Shown here: positions 18,123 to 25,529 of the stretch, one piece after another
How positions within the stretch are numbered: the first letter of the stretch is position 1
How the letters are laid out: every line of letters starts with the position of its first letter
Source: an uncultured Opitutia bacterium
GTDB lineage: Bacteria; Verrucomicrobiota; Verrucomicrobiia; Opitutales; Opitutaceae
DNA: 39,035 bases
Direction of reading: 5' to 3'
Assembly (NCBI GenBank): GCA_903877135.1
Contig: CAIRCN010000008.1
Location: 1 to 39,035, forward strand
Notes under the pieces: model-generated
Database searches by the model: none
What the model was told of the DNA's origin: nothing
What the model saw: the letters and a program-made list of their open reading frames with translations, nothing else
Made by a program: the position numbers and the translations under genes

Positions 18123-18878
18123 ATGACGAAAGTCGCCGTTTATCAGGCTCCGCTTCTTCCCTCTGGCTCTATAGCGGCTATCGGGTTGATTCGAAAAAGG
18201 GTGGCTTGGTGTGAAGGCAAGGGAGTGGAATTCCTTTGTTGCCCGGAAGCCGTGCTTGGGGGCTTGGCGGACTATGCGGCTAGCCCGGCCGATTTTGCGA
18301 TTCGCGTGGAGAACGGCCAGCTCAGTGCCGCTCTTGCGCCCCTAGCCAGCGACCGGGTGACAACAATCTTGGGTTTCACTGAGATCTCGGGAACCGGTCA
18401 GCTCTTCAACTCGGCCGCCATCTTTCATCAAGGAGCTGTTATCGGAGTATATCGCAAGCTGCATCCGGCGATCAGGAAGTCTATCTACCACGCTGGCGAC
18501 TGCATGCCAGTGTTCACGATTGGCTGCCTCACGTTCGGAGTCATTATTTGCAACGACTCCAATTATGCCGCACCGGCCAGAAGCGCGGCTGCAAAAGGCG
18601 CGACCGCACTGTTCGTGCCGACGAACAACGCTCTCCCTGCGGGGAAGGCAGATGTCGTCAACGACGCGAGGAATGTGGATGTTGTTCGAGCAAGAGAAAA
18701 CCGCTTGGCTATGATTCGTGCGGATGTCGCGGGGCACACCGCAGACCTCGTCTCTTATGGATCGTCGAGCATAGTCGATTCTAGCGGCAGGGTGCTTCAA
18801 TCGTCACAACGGTTCCACGAAGAGCTTCTGGTCGCCGATCTCGACACCACTGCCGCCGGGCCTGAACGTGATCCATGA
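18123..18878 (+). CDS. Carbon-nitrogen hydrolase (nitrilase superfamily)
   Basis: I start at ATG 18123 (251 residues), where 'MTKVAVYQAP' matches the usual family N-terminus; the longer frame from 17994 adds non-family sequence. The catalytic triad is visible: Glu42 in 'CCPEAVL', Lys112 in 'VYRKLHP' and Cys143 in 'GVIICNDSNY'. 'DARNVDVVRARENRLAMIRA' fits the later dimer/active-site region. Such enzymes hydrolyse amides or nitriles (for example omega-amidase or N-carbamoyl amidase types); the substrate is not predictable here. It ends 11 nt before the next reading frame, which is truncated, so the tight spacing probably reflects rearrangement and not a designed operon. Confidence 0.85.
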   Translation: MTKVAVYQAPLLPSGSIAAIGLIRKRVAWCEGKGVEFLCCPEAVLGGLADYAASPADFAIRVENGQLSAALAPLASDRVTTILGFTEISGTGQLFNSAAIFHQGAVIGVYRKLHPAIRKSIYHAGDCMPVFTIGCLTFGVIICNDSNYAAPARSAAAKGATALFVPTNNALPAGKADVVNDARNVDVVRARENRLAMIRADVAGHTADLVSYGSSSIVDSSGRVLQSSQRFHEELLVADLDTTAAGPERDP

Positions 18879-18889
18879 TCCCCGCCTAG

Positions 18890-19311
18890 ATGCGTCTCGC
18901 TGCCCGAAACAACGCCATCTGGTGCGATACCTTTTGCCGCGCTCACGGTGTGCCGGGTGAATTTTCCCCTATGGTCTGGCTGAACCGAAACGCTCTTCCT
19001 CCCTATTATCCAAATCCTGTCGTTGTATCCGATGCCGGTGTTGAAGACGGCACGCTTGAACACATCCGCGATTTGATGAGCCTGCCACTTCCGGCTAGTT
19101 GGGCCGTCAAGGACAGTTTCAATAATCTCAAATTAGAGTCATTCGGGTTCGACCTTCTGTTTGAGGCCAGCTGGATTTGGAGAGAATTGGAGCCCGGCTT
19201 GGATAACGCAAATTGCGTGTCTACCGGCATCAATTGGTCCCGCGTTACTTCACCCACAGAGTTAGCCCAGTGGGAAGGCTCTTGGGCAGGAAACCCTCAG
19301 AACCCTGACGC
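18890..19311 (+). pseudogene. 5' fragment of an unnamed protein, fused by rearrangement to an esterase remnant
   Basis: The frame starts 'MRLAARNNAIWCDTFCRAHG' and continues 'GEFSPMVWLNRNALPPYYPN'. I recall this N-terminus from bacterial proteins of about 250 residues often annotated as hypothetical or GNAT-like; I cannot check that. Sequence typical of a globular protein continues to 'SPTELAQWEGSWAG'. The frame then runs into low-complexity 'NPQNPDAGTPGSRPRLSRLN' and stops at 19375. From about 19309 another frame of the same strand encodes the C-terminus of a different protein, so I place a junction near 19300-19312. The product is probably non-functional. Confidence 0.55.
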
Positions 19312-19680
19312 GGGTACACCGGGCTCGCGGCCGCGTTTGTCGCGACTGAATTTCCGGGAGCTTTCCAACAGGTGATCAGTCAGTCTGGCTCCTTCTGGTC
19401 GAACGACTGTTGGCTCATTGAGCGGACGAGAATGGGCATTCGTCGGGTCCCCACGGCGTTTTACTTGGACGTTGGGCTTCGCGAGATCGATGGAAATGTT
19501 CGTCACCGCGAGAATGTGGTTCAGGTTGTATCCCAGATTGATTCCGTCCGCCTGTTTCGCGATGTGCTGCTCCAGTTGGAACATTCGGTAGCCTATGTGG
19601 AATTTGATGGTGGGCACGATTTCGCCGCGTGGAAGCAGACCCTGCCGGGAGCGCTCCGGTGGGCCATGCCGAAGCAGTGA
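19309..19680 (+). pseudogene. 3' fragment of a putative esterase (enterochelin-esterase / esterase D type)
   Basis: Following the frame upstream from the stop at 19678-19680 gives 'GYTGLAAAFVATEFPGAFQQ', then 'VISQSGSFW', 'RRVPTAFYLDVGLREID', 'LFRDVLLQLEHSVAYVEFDG' and 'GGHDFAAWKQTLPGALRW'. This is the C-terminal half of a PF00756-type alpha/beta hydrolase, with the catalytic His in 'GGHD'. The piece begins just after where the nucleophile elbow (GxSxGGLAAA) would be: 'GYTGLAAAF' keeps the end of the elbow but not the Ser context. A TGA at 19306-19308 closes the frame upstream. The N-terminal half is absent, so it cannot be an active esterase. Confidence 0.7.
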
Positions 19681-19717
19681 CTTACAGGCAGGAGCACGAT
19701 CTCATATCCGCGAGCCG

Positions 19718-20470
19718 CTATTTTCCCGCCCCCGTCTGGCTGGCAATTTGGTTGGCAATGTTCTGCACCGTGCCCGGTGAAACCGCCAGCCGCCAGCCGT
19801 CATCGCCGCGTTTGAACGTCAGCCGTTTCTCCCGCCCAAAGCCCTCCTGATTTTGCACTCGCACCATCAGATCCGCGGCATCCCCCCCCGTTGGTTTTTC
19901 CTGCACAACTCCCATCGCCGCCACAGCTAGTTCTTCCGCCATGAATTGCCCAATCAGCATCTCAACCGTTCCGTATTTCGTCCGCACCGTCTCGGGCAAG
20001 ACTCCAAAGAAGAGATCCACCGCGCGTCGTAGTTGCGGGTCAAAGTTCAGCATCGAAGCAATTGTCTCCGGATCATGATTCGCTGCCGCCCAAAAGAGCG
20101 TCTCCACCGCGGCGGCCGGGGTGGCGCGGCCGGCGTGGGTCCAATTCGCCGCTGGCGTCAACGGCAGCGCCGCCCGTTCGGCGGCCCTCGTCACTTCGTC
20201 CGTCCGCGCCTTGAGCTGGTTGAGTTCGCCCCGCAGCCGTTCCAAGGCGGCGCGGTCGTTTCGAAGTTGCTCCAGCTCCGCCGCCGACGGCTGTGCCACC
20301 ATGAGCCTGGCGTGTTCCGCCCGTAGCCGCGCAAGTTCGCGCTGCTTCTCCTGGAGCTGCGCAATCTCGTCGTGCAATTGCGCCGCCGCCTGCCGCTGCA
20401 ACCACAGCGCCGCGCCGGCGACGAGGGCCAGCGCAAGCAACCCTGCGGACAACCAGCGGAGCGAGGACAT
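19718..20470 (-). CDS. Membrane-anchored coiled-coil protein, partner of the sigma-TonB fusion
   Basis: This 250-residue protein has an N-terminal membrane helix (about residues 5-24, 'RWLSAGLLALALVAGAALWL'), then a long coiled coil with strong heptads (about 28-98, 'LHDEIAQLQEKQRELARLRA'). A globular C-terminal region (about 118-245) starts 'AAAVETLFWAAANHDPETIA' and has 'LTFKRGDDGWRLAVSPGTVQ'. That region resembles small secreted domains that follow sigma factors in Verrucomicrobia (recollection, not verified). It starts 21 nt after the stop of the sigma-TonB gene, so the two form an operon. A role in sensing or in binding the sigma factor's extracytoplasmic part is inference from position and topology. 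Confidence 0.7.
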   Translation of the reverse strand: MSSLRWLSAGLLALALVAGAALWLQRQAAAQLHDEIAQLQEKQRELARLRAEHARLMVAQPSAAELEQLRNDRAALERLRGELNQLKARTDEVTRAAERAALPLTPAANWTHAGRATPAAAVETLFWAAANHDPETIASMLNFDPQLRRAVDLFFGVLPETVRTKYGTVEMLIGQFMAEELAVAAMGVVQEKPTGGDAADLMVRVQNQEGFGREKRLTFKRGDDGWRLAVSPGTVQNIANQIASQTGAGK

Positions 20471-20491
20471 GCTTTCAATTCGCGGTGCTGG

Positions 20492-21817
20492 TTACTTGGT
20501 TCCGCCCTTCGGGGTTGCCTCGCCCGGCGTGCCTTCCTTCCTGTCCATGCTGAAAACAATCGGCACCTCCATGTGCGTGTTGACGTCCCGGCCGCCTTTC
20601 GTGCCCGGACGGAATTTCCACTGACTCACCGCCTCCACCGCGGCAGCCTCAAACTCGCGCTGCGATGACCTCGCGGCAAAGGCGTTTACCACGTTGCCTC
20701 CCCGATCAACAATGAAGTCTACCGTCACCTCGCCCGAGATGCCGGCCTTGCGCATGTCTGCCGGATATTGTGGACGCGTCCTCGATTCCGCTCGCGGCAA
20801 CTGGTCGAGTTTCGCCGGGTCGTAGACCTCACCGCTCGGTGCCGGGGTGGCGGCCAGCTGCAGCCGCTTCTGCAAGACTGCCGACTCGTCGCTCAACCGC
20901 TTGAATTCGGCATCGTCATTGCGCAGGTCCGCTACCTCCGCCGCGGTGCGAGCGAGGCTGGTGTTCTCGGTCTGCACTGTCGCGATGGCGGCGCTATCCT
21001 GGCGAAGGCTGGCCACTTCGTCGCGCAAGGCCGCGTTGGTCCGCGCTTGCAGCGCAAGACCCGTTATGCTCGCCACGGCGAGCGCGCCGCTGATCCCGAC
21101 CTGTAGTTTAGTCATGCTCATAAGAGTTGCAATCAAATCACCGCCGGCCGCGACCCCCGCTGCCACGCCAGCGCCGGCGAGCGCTGCGCCCGTCACGCTC
21201 GCTGCGACCCCCGCCGGCGCAGCGGCCGCGGCTTGGCTCGCGAGCGCGGTGCCCAGCGCCGCGGTTGTCGAGGTGATGCCGCGGCGGATCAGCGCTGTCC
21301 GCAGCTTTTCGAGCGCGCGCTCCACGCGCATCCGCGCCGCGTCCTCGCTGAGGCGCAGGGTCGCTCCGATTTCGCTAAACGCCCGGCTTTCGAAAAAACG
21401 CAGCACCACCGCGTCCCTGTCGCGCGCAGCAAGCTCGCCGATGGCCTGGTCGAGCACGGGCGCAAGTTTCTGCCAGTTGGTGTCGCCGGCGTCGGCACGG
21501 GAAATCTCCTGCATGGCTTGGGCCTCCTTTTCCCGGACCCGACGGCGGCGCTCGGCGCGCACGACATCCGACGCGGCAAACTGCGCGCTGCGATAAAGCC
21601 AGCCGCCGAGCACCGCGTAGCCGGAAAGCTGCCGTGCCTTGCGCGCGAGGTCAGTAAACACTCTCTGCGTCACATCCTCAGCGAGCTGCGCGTCGCCGCC
21701 GCACTGGCGTAGCGCGATAGAATAGACGAGGTTCACCTGCCGCTGCACGAGTTCGCCAAACGCCGACTCGGATTTTTCGTCGGCATAACGGCGGAGCAAC
21801 TCGGTGTCAGTTGGCAT
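20492..21817 (-). CDS. ECF sigma factor fused to a transmembrane segment, coiled coil and TonB-like C-terminal domain
   Basis: I start at ATG 21817 (441 residues, 'MPTDTELLRRYADEKSESAF'), 4 nt after AGGTG; an upstream ATG at 21856 adds non-family residues. Residues about 1-75 are sigma region 2 ('NLVYSIALRQCGGDAQLAED', 'ARKARQLSGYAVLGGWLYRS'). Residues 135-185 are region 4 ('RDRDAVVLRFFESRAFSEIG'). An Ala/Gly-rich hydrophobic stretch (190-235) and a membrane helix (about 236-255) follow, then a coiled coil (255-325) and a TonB C-terminal-like domain (336-424: 'RPQYPADMRKAGISGEVTVD', 'AVSQWKFRPG'). The design puts a transcription factor inside and a TonB-like domain outside the membrane in one chain. 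It is probably promoter-binding and membrane-tethered, but whether it needs cleavage is unknown. Confidence 0.8.
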   Translation of the reverse strand: MPTDTELLRRYADEKSESAFGELVQRQVNLVYSIALRQCGGDAQLAEDVTQRVFTDLARKARQLSGYAVLGGWLYRSAQFAASDVVRAERRRRVREKEAQAMQEISRADAGDTNWQKLAPVLDQAIGELAARDRDAVVLRFFESRAFSEIGATLRLSEDAARMRVERALEKLRTALIRRGITSTTAALGTALASQAAAAAPAGVAASVTGAALAGAGVAAGVAAGGDLIATLMSMTKLQVGISGALAVASITGLALQARTNAALRDEVASLRQDSAAIATVQTENTSLARTAAEVADLRNDDAEFKRLSDESAVLQKRLQLAATPAPSGEVYDPAKLDQLPRAESRTRPQYPADMRKAGISGEVTVDFIVDRGGNVVNAFAARSSQREFEAAAVEAVSQWKFRPGTKGGRDVNTHMEVPIVFSMDRKEGTPGEATPKGGTK

Positions 21818-22177
21818 GTTCACCTGATAGCAGGCGCCGATACTGAAACCGAACAAAGAATCAATATACCGCCGACTACTTTCGCTCAGTTCATGTCAGT
21901 GCAGGTGCCGGTCCAACGCAATTCCCGCAGCTGAAGGGCAGCCTTTGAGATAAGTTATTTCGCGGCGCCTCTAACAAACTGGGGAGCCTGCTGGCGCCCA
22001 GCGCTGATGGGGACGCGGGATTCGGGGCGGGCAGACCATGGAGCAAGTAGACGTCGTTTATTTTGTAATCAAGGCCGTGCGGGTCGTGACGGGAAACAGA
22101 AATCACCGGGCACCCCTGCGGTTATTGCGCCAGGCATAATGACGGCGCGTGACGAACGGGCGGAGTTCACGAAGGAA
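21818..22177. other. 360-bp gap upstream of the sigma-TonB gene
   Basis: Reading frames here have no family features. The part next to 21817 must hold the promoter of the sigma-TonB operon, but I cannot point to a convincing -10/-35 pair. Nothing else recognisable is seen. Confidence 0.4.
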
Positions 22178-22558
22178 TCAAGGATCAAAATTCACCGGGA
22201 TATTCTCGGTCCAACGACGGCCAACCCCGACTTTCTCACCGTATGCGATCATCTCATCCCAGGAAGGATCCCGGTGTTTGAGCAACGTGAAAATCTGCCC
22301 GGATAATACCACATACATCTCGTCAGTTTCCTCGGAGTAAAAATGAACATACCACGCGCTATTGTTGATGTTATTCACCAGTTGTGAGGTTAATTTTAGG
22401 ACCTGCTCGATTGGGAGGCGGTAACGGCCGATATGCCAGAGTGAGGGCACAAAATTTTCAACAGTGACCGTCCTCGTTGTGACCAAATACTCGCGGAACT
22501 CCTCGAGCACCGACGGATCGATGAGACTTTCTCGGATTATTTCCCCGACAAAGGGCAT
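22178..22558 (-). CDS. 126-residue soluble protein of unknown function
   Basis: ATG at 22558 has a strong Shine-Dalgarno (AAAGGAGG, about 9 nt before it), which decides the start; a much longer frame to 22990 is a shadow of the hydrolase gene. The product 'MPFVGEIIRESLIDPSVLEE' continues with 'FREYLVTTRTV', 'SLWHIGRYRLPIEQVLKL', 'NNSAWYVHFYSEETDEMYVV' and 'WDEMIAYGEKVGV'. It has no signal peptide or membrane helix. The fold looks alpha plus beta, with a Trp/Tyr-rich strand region. I cannot name a family. The size and lone-gene context fit cassette genes. Confidence 0.7.
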   Translation of the reverse strand: MPFVGEIIRESLIDPSVLEEFREYLVTTRTVTVENFVPSLWHIGRYRLPIEQVLKLTSQLVNNINNSAWYVHFYSEETDEMYVVLSGQIFTLLKHRDPSWDEMIAYGEKVGVGRRWTENIPVNFDP

Positions 22559-22589
22559 ATCATGTCCTCCTTTGGTCTGTTTAGAGTGG

Positions 22590-23639
22590 TCATCGGGAAC
22601 CTGCTGCGTCAGCCCCAACGAAACAGAGTTTCGCCATGCCTCGCTTCGTAGAGCTGGGCGATGGCTTCGACACCGTGCGTCCGTAGCGACGCTGGGACAA
22701 CGTTGCAGTTGGGGTGACGCCCACTTTACCAAGCCAGCCGTTTCCCCGCAGCCAATCCTCGAGCCGCTCCATGAAGTGGTCGGAACCGCCACCCTTGTTG
22801 AGGAAGCCGTGAGCCCCCATCTGAAAAAGATGCAATTCGACGGGTCGCTTGGCCTTGCGCCAGGCACTATAGAGGCGAAGTGAGCCGTCGACTGACCAGT
22901 CATCATCGGTGGCAGCAGCGAGAAACAAGGGCGGGGCATCAGGCGCCGGTTCCTGTTTGCCATCCCCAGGGCCATAAATTGCAGCCGCAAAATCTGGCCG
23001 GGTTTCCGCTGGCCCCTTGATCATCGCCATCGTCACAACGCCGCCAGCGGAGAAGCCAATCATGCCGATCCGATGCGGATCGATTCCGAAGTCACGCGCG
23101 TGCGCCCGTAGCCAGCGCATGGCCTGTTGGCCGTCGGCGGTGCTGAGGTTCCCGATATTCTGTCCCTGCTGTGGTCCTTCGAGGATCTCCCCCGTGTCGG
23201 AGATGCGATGCTGCGGAGGCTGGGGTGGCAACGGCCCGGGAGGAGGAAGCGGGATCGACGGATCGACGTAAACCAGCCGATATTTCAAGATGAATGCAGC
23301 CACGCCCATGGCGTTGAGACGACGGGCAATTCCCAGGCCTTCATAGCGGATCATCAAGGCCGTGAAACCGCCGCCCGGCGCCACGATCATCGCGGTGCCG
23401 CAGGCTTTAGTCCGGTCTGGAGCGTAATACTGCATGACCGGATGAACCACATTCTGGGTTACATCGCTACCTCGGCGCGTGGTGAACGTGCGCTCGACCC
23501 AGTTCCATTTTTCCGATCCGGGTGCTGCACCGGCATAGAGTTGAATTTCTCGGTCGGGTGGGGTCAGATGAAGTGGAGTTTGGGCCCAACTTGCCACTGC
23601 TAGACCAAGGACGATGGCGAAACAGATGGGGGTGCGCAT
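22590..23639 (-). CDS. Exported alpha/beta hydrolase (acetylxylan-esterase-like), with altered C-terminal tail
   Basis: The 349-residue frame begins with a signal peptide (MRTPICFAIVLGLAVASWA). It contains an oxyanion-type 'IVAPGGGFTAL', the nucleophile elbow 'IGFSAGG' (Ser197), an acid candidate in 'AATDDDWSV' and the catalytic His277 in 'MGAHGFL'. This is the BD-FAE/acetylxylan esterase-like pattern: probably removal of ester groups from carbohydrates or similar compounds outside the cytoplasm. Family similarity ends near 'EDWLRGNGWLGK' (residue about 305). The last 44 residues are low-complexity and are encoded by a palindromic segment with AAC...GTT ends (22613-22714). The gene therefore reads into a cassette-boundary-like element before stopping. 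Confidence 0.75.
   Translation of the reverse strand: MRTPICFAIVLGLAVASWAQTPLHLTPPDREIQLYAGAAPGSEKWNWVERTFTTRRGSDVTQNVVHPVMQYYAPDRTKACGTAMIVAPGGGFTALMIRYEGLGIARRLNAMGVAAFILKYRLVYVDPSIPLPPPGPLPPQPPQHRISDTGEILEGPQQGQNIGNLSTADGQQAMRWLRAHARDFGIDPHRIGMIGFSAGGVVTMAMIKGPAETRPDFAAAIYGPGDGKQEPAPDAPPLFLAAATDDDWSVDGSLRLYSAWRKAKRPVELHLFQMGAHGFLNKGGGSDHFMERLEDWLRGNGWLGKVGVTPTATLSQRRYGRTVSKPSPSSTKRGMAKLCFVGADAAGSR
22613..22714 (-). repeat. attC-like inverted element inside the 3' end of the hydrolase gene
   Basis: CCCCAAC (22613-22619) and GTTGGGG (22708-22714) are perfect complements. The match extends outward (GTCAG... and ...TGAC) with one unpaired base. Inside, GCCATGCC pairs with GGGCGATGGC with one bulged base. 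The 102-bp length, the AAC/GTT ends and the unpaired bases are the traits of an integron attC. I assign the minus orientation from the flanking genes only. Confidence 0.35.
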
Positions 23640-23750
23640 ACGTTGACTGAAACTGAGGTGAAAATTGACATACGCAACTTGAGTTTAGACTGGAATCCCC
23701 AGAACTGAAATGCCTCAGAACATAAGTAGACACTTCCGACAATGTGCGGC

Positions 23751-24377
23751 TCAGATGTCCTTCAGATGCGAGGTATCGTTTAGCTTCGAGATGACTTTCT
23801 CGCCCCATTGGTTCACGGTCAATTTGGTGATACTGGCGCAGTCAAACTCGAAGGAGACTTTGGACCAGTAGTTCTCCCCGAGTCCGAGCCACCATTGGAC
23901 TAGCGCCACCATGGCATTGCCGTGGGACACAACCAGCAGATGGTCAGCCTCGGACTGGCTCATAACTTTATCCATGAAGCCTGCGATCCTAGCAGACATG
24001 GTTCTCCAGCTCTCTGCCTCGGGATAGGGAATCCAGTCGCTTACCGGATCAGTTATGGGCAGCGCGATTGTTTTTGCCACTTCAACCGTCAAATCCTTCG
24101 CGAGGCCGTTACCCAGCTCACGGAGCTCAAAATGAAATGTCGGAATGGCGCTCTTGAGGTTCCTGGAAATCACTTCAGCGGTCTGCCTGGCCCGCAGAAG
24201 ATCGCTGCTGATCAATTCGGTGCCCGCGATGACGTCCAAGGCTGTGAGTTCCCGGGCGACGCATGCCACCTGCTGTTCGCCGCGAGCCGTCAACGGTGTA
24301 TCAGTCCAGCCGCCGGTCAGTCCCTCGACGTGATGCTGGGGCTCACCGTGTCGGATCAATGTAATGTGCTTCGGCAT
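23751..24377 (-). CDS. Histidine phosphatase family protein (phosphoglycerate-mutase-like)
   Basis: I chose ATG 24377 (208 residues), where 'MPKHITLIRHGEPQHH' puts the catalytic 'RHG' (Arg9-His10) at the normal place; ATG 24419 would add 14 residues. Other family marks are 'LTARGEQQV', the Arg in 'SSDLLRARQTAEVI', and the second His in 'LLVVSHGNAM'. A full-length PF00300 phosphatase is likely, acting on a phosphorylated small molecule or protein; the exact substrate is unknown. It lies between creatininase and hydrolase genes on the same strand with gaps of 73 and 111 nt, too wide for coupling. Confidence 0.85.
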   Translation of the reverse strand: MPKHITLIRHGEPQHHVEGLTGGWTDTPLTARGEQQVACVARELTALDVIAGTELISSDLLRARQTAEVISRNLKSAIPTFHFELRELGNGLAKDLTVEVAKTIALPITDPVSDWIPYPEAESWRTMSARIAGFMDKVMSQSEADHLLVVSHGNAMVALVQWWLGLGENYWSKVSFEFDCASITKLTVNQWGEKVISKLNDTSHLKDI

Positions 24378-24412
24378 CGTGATTAGGTCGGGTATCAGGG
24401 GAGTAGGTGGTG

Positions 24413-24440
24413 TCGACAAAAGTGAGGTTCATATTGTCGA
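24413..24440. other. Inverted repeat between creatininase and phosphatase genes
   Basis: TCGACAA (24413-24419) and TTGTCGA (24434-24440) are perfect 7-bp complements with a 14-nt loop, in the gap between two minus-strand genes. No T-run follows on the minus strand, so it could be an operator or a weak hairpin, not a standard terminator. Confidence 0.35.
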
Positions 24441-24450
24441 GTGGCAGAAA

Positions 24451-25233
24451 CTAATTTCCGGCACGCAAAACTCTCGCAGGCCCAGCCAGTGCGATTTGCG
24501 CGGCAACAATGCGTTCAAATTTCGCGACGATGGAAAGGCCATACTCGGCTGAGGCGTGCCGGAGGGGATCGTCACCGACAACGCCGAGGTGCATGGCGTC
24601 GGTAGCTGAGAGTTCGGCGAGATCAACCAGATCTGGAGCCAGGGCGAGCAGGAGTGACGTTTCAAACGCGGCCGCGTGGTCTCCGCGGGCGACCAGATGA
24701 TCCTTGAGGACGAATACTCGTGCCCTGCCACCGCCGGAGCTGAATGCGTCGACTGCGCGGTCCATCGGCCCGTGCATCGGGTAGTGTCCCGGGTAAACCA
24801 CAATCAGGTCGAAACCAAGGGACTCGCTCTGGAATAGAGTGTGGACGACGAGTTCCTCCCAGAGCCGCCAGCCGCCGTTCTGCCTCGACCGTCTGGCCTC
24901 CTCTTCAAGGCGGCTCCGTGAAAGCGCCATCGCCTCGCAGATTCCAGTTACATGGTCACCCGCATTCGGCGGAGGAAAACTGCTCACCGCCGGGTCGCAG
25001 ATCACGTCGACCACGTCCTCGCGGTTGTCACCCCAGTAGAGCGTCGGCAGCACCACGCCTCCCAGCTTGCCCGCGAGGTGCGAGAGGACCTTTTCCGCCT
25101 TGATGCCGTCAAGTCCGAGTGGGTTATGGAATCCATGCCATTCAAGTATACCCAGCGGTAGGTAGGCAACCGGACACTCGAGCCGCCTCTTTGTGAAGGC
25201 CCTTGGACGCATGTGGGTATAGTGCATTGTCAT
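24451..25233 (-). CDS. Creatininase family amidohydrolase
   Basis: The start at 25233 gives 260 residues; ATG 25260 adds nine residues and cannot be excluded. The creatininase (PF02633) marks are 'LPLGILEWHGFHNPLGLDG', where Glu and His of 'EWHG' and the later Asp bind the two metals, then 'LIVVYPGHYPMHGP' and 'GDHAAAFETSLLLALAPDLV', with the metal-binding 'HAAAFETS' pattern (family: HAGexETS). Members open amide or lactam rings; examples are creatininase and FAPy deformylase-like enzymes. No creatine genes are nearby, so the substrate is open. Length and motif order are normal. Confidence 0.85.
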   Translation of the reverse strand: MTMHYTHMRPRAFTKRRLECPVAYLPLGILEWHGFHNPLGLDGIKAEKVLSHLAGKLGGVVLPTLYWGDNREDVVDVICDPAVSSFPPPNAGDHVTGICEAMALSRSRLEEEARRSRQNGGWRLWEELVVHTLFQSESLGFDLIVVYPGHYPMHGPMDRAVDAFSSGGGRARVFVLKDHLVARGDHAAAFETSLLLALAPDLVDLAELSATDAMHLGVVGDDPLRHASAEYGLSIVAKFERIVAAQIALAGPARVLRAGN

Positions 25234-25375
25234 GTTCGGGGATGGCAGGGACCGTGTCACTCGGGACGGATTCAGGTTCTGGTAAGCCAGTATGATGTAG
25301 GACAGCTATCGCAGCCTAGGGCAAAACGCGGGCTCTGGCCATAGGGCAAACTGCTCAAGTTGCAGCCGGGTGACA

Positions 25376-25466
25376 GTAAGCTCAAATCTGGTGGGGCGGA
25401 TGAGAACCAACGTTGGAGTAGAAGTGGGCTTAAGGCTGGTGGGGCAGATCGGCCCCAACGTGTGGG
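25376..25466 (+). repeat. Two imperfect direct repeats of about 42 bp, 48-bp period
   Basis: Copy one (25376-25417) and copy two (25424-25466) share the core CTGGTGGGGC, then GAT, then CCAACGT. The first contains the perfect palindrome CCAACGTTGG, and the second runs into the left end of the attC-like site at 25453. This looks like a duplicated recombination-site edge. It fills most of the 296-bp gap ahead of the ankyrin gene. Confidence 0.5.
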
Positions 25467-25521
25467 AACTTCAGCCACAGCCGTCGCTTGCGAGCAAGCG
25501 CGGCTGACCATATGGTTGGGC
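25453..25521 (+). repeat. attC-like site ahead of the ankyrin cassette gene
   Basis: CCCCAAC (25453-25459) and GTTGGGC (25515-25521; fits the GTTRRRY core) bracket a strong hairpin. CAGCCG (25478-25483) pairs with CGGCTG (25501-25506), and CGCTTG (25485-25490) with CAAGCG (25495-25500). One unpaired T sits at 25484, and the tetraloop is CGAG. A stem with an extrahelical base between R-type boxes is the known form of attC sites. The next gene starts 9 nt after the right end. Confidence 0.5.
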
Positions 25522-25529
25522 AAAGACAG

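Noticed and set aside
22178-22990. 270-codon frame as one protein
   Set aside because: The first 144 codons are a shadow of the hydrolase gene; a strong ribosome site fixes the true start at 22558.
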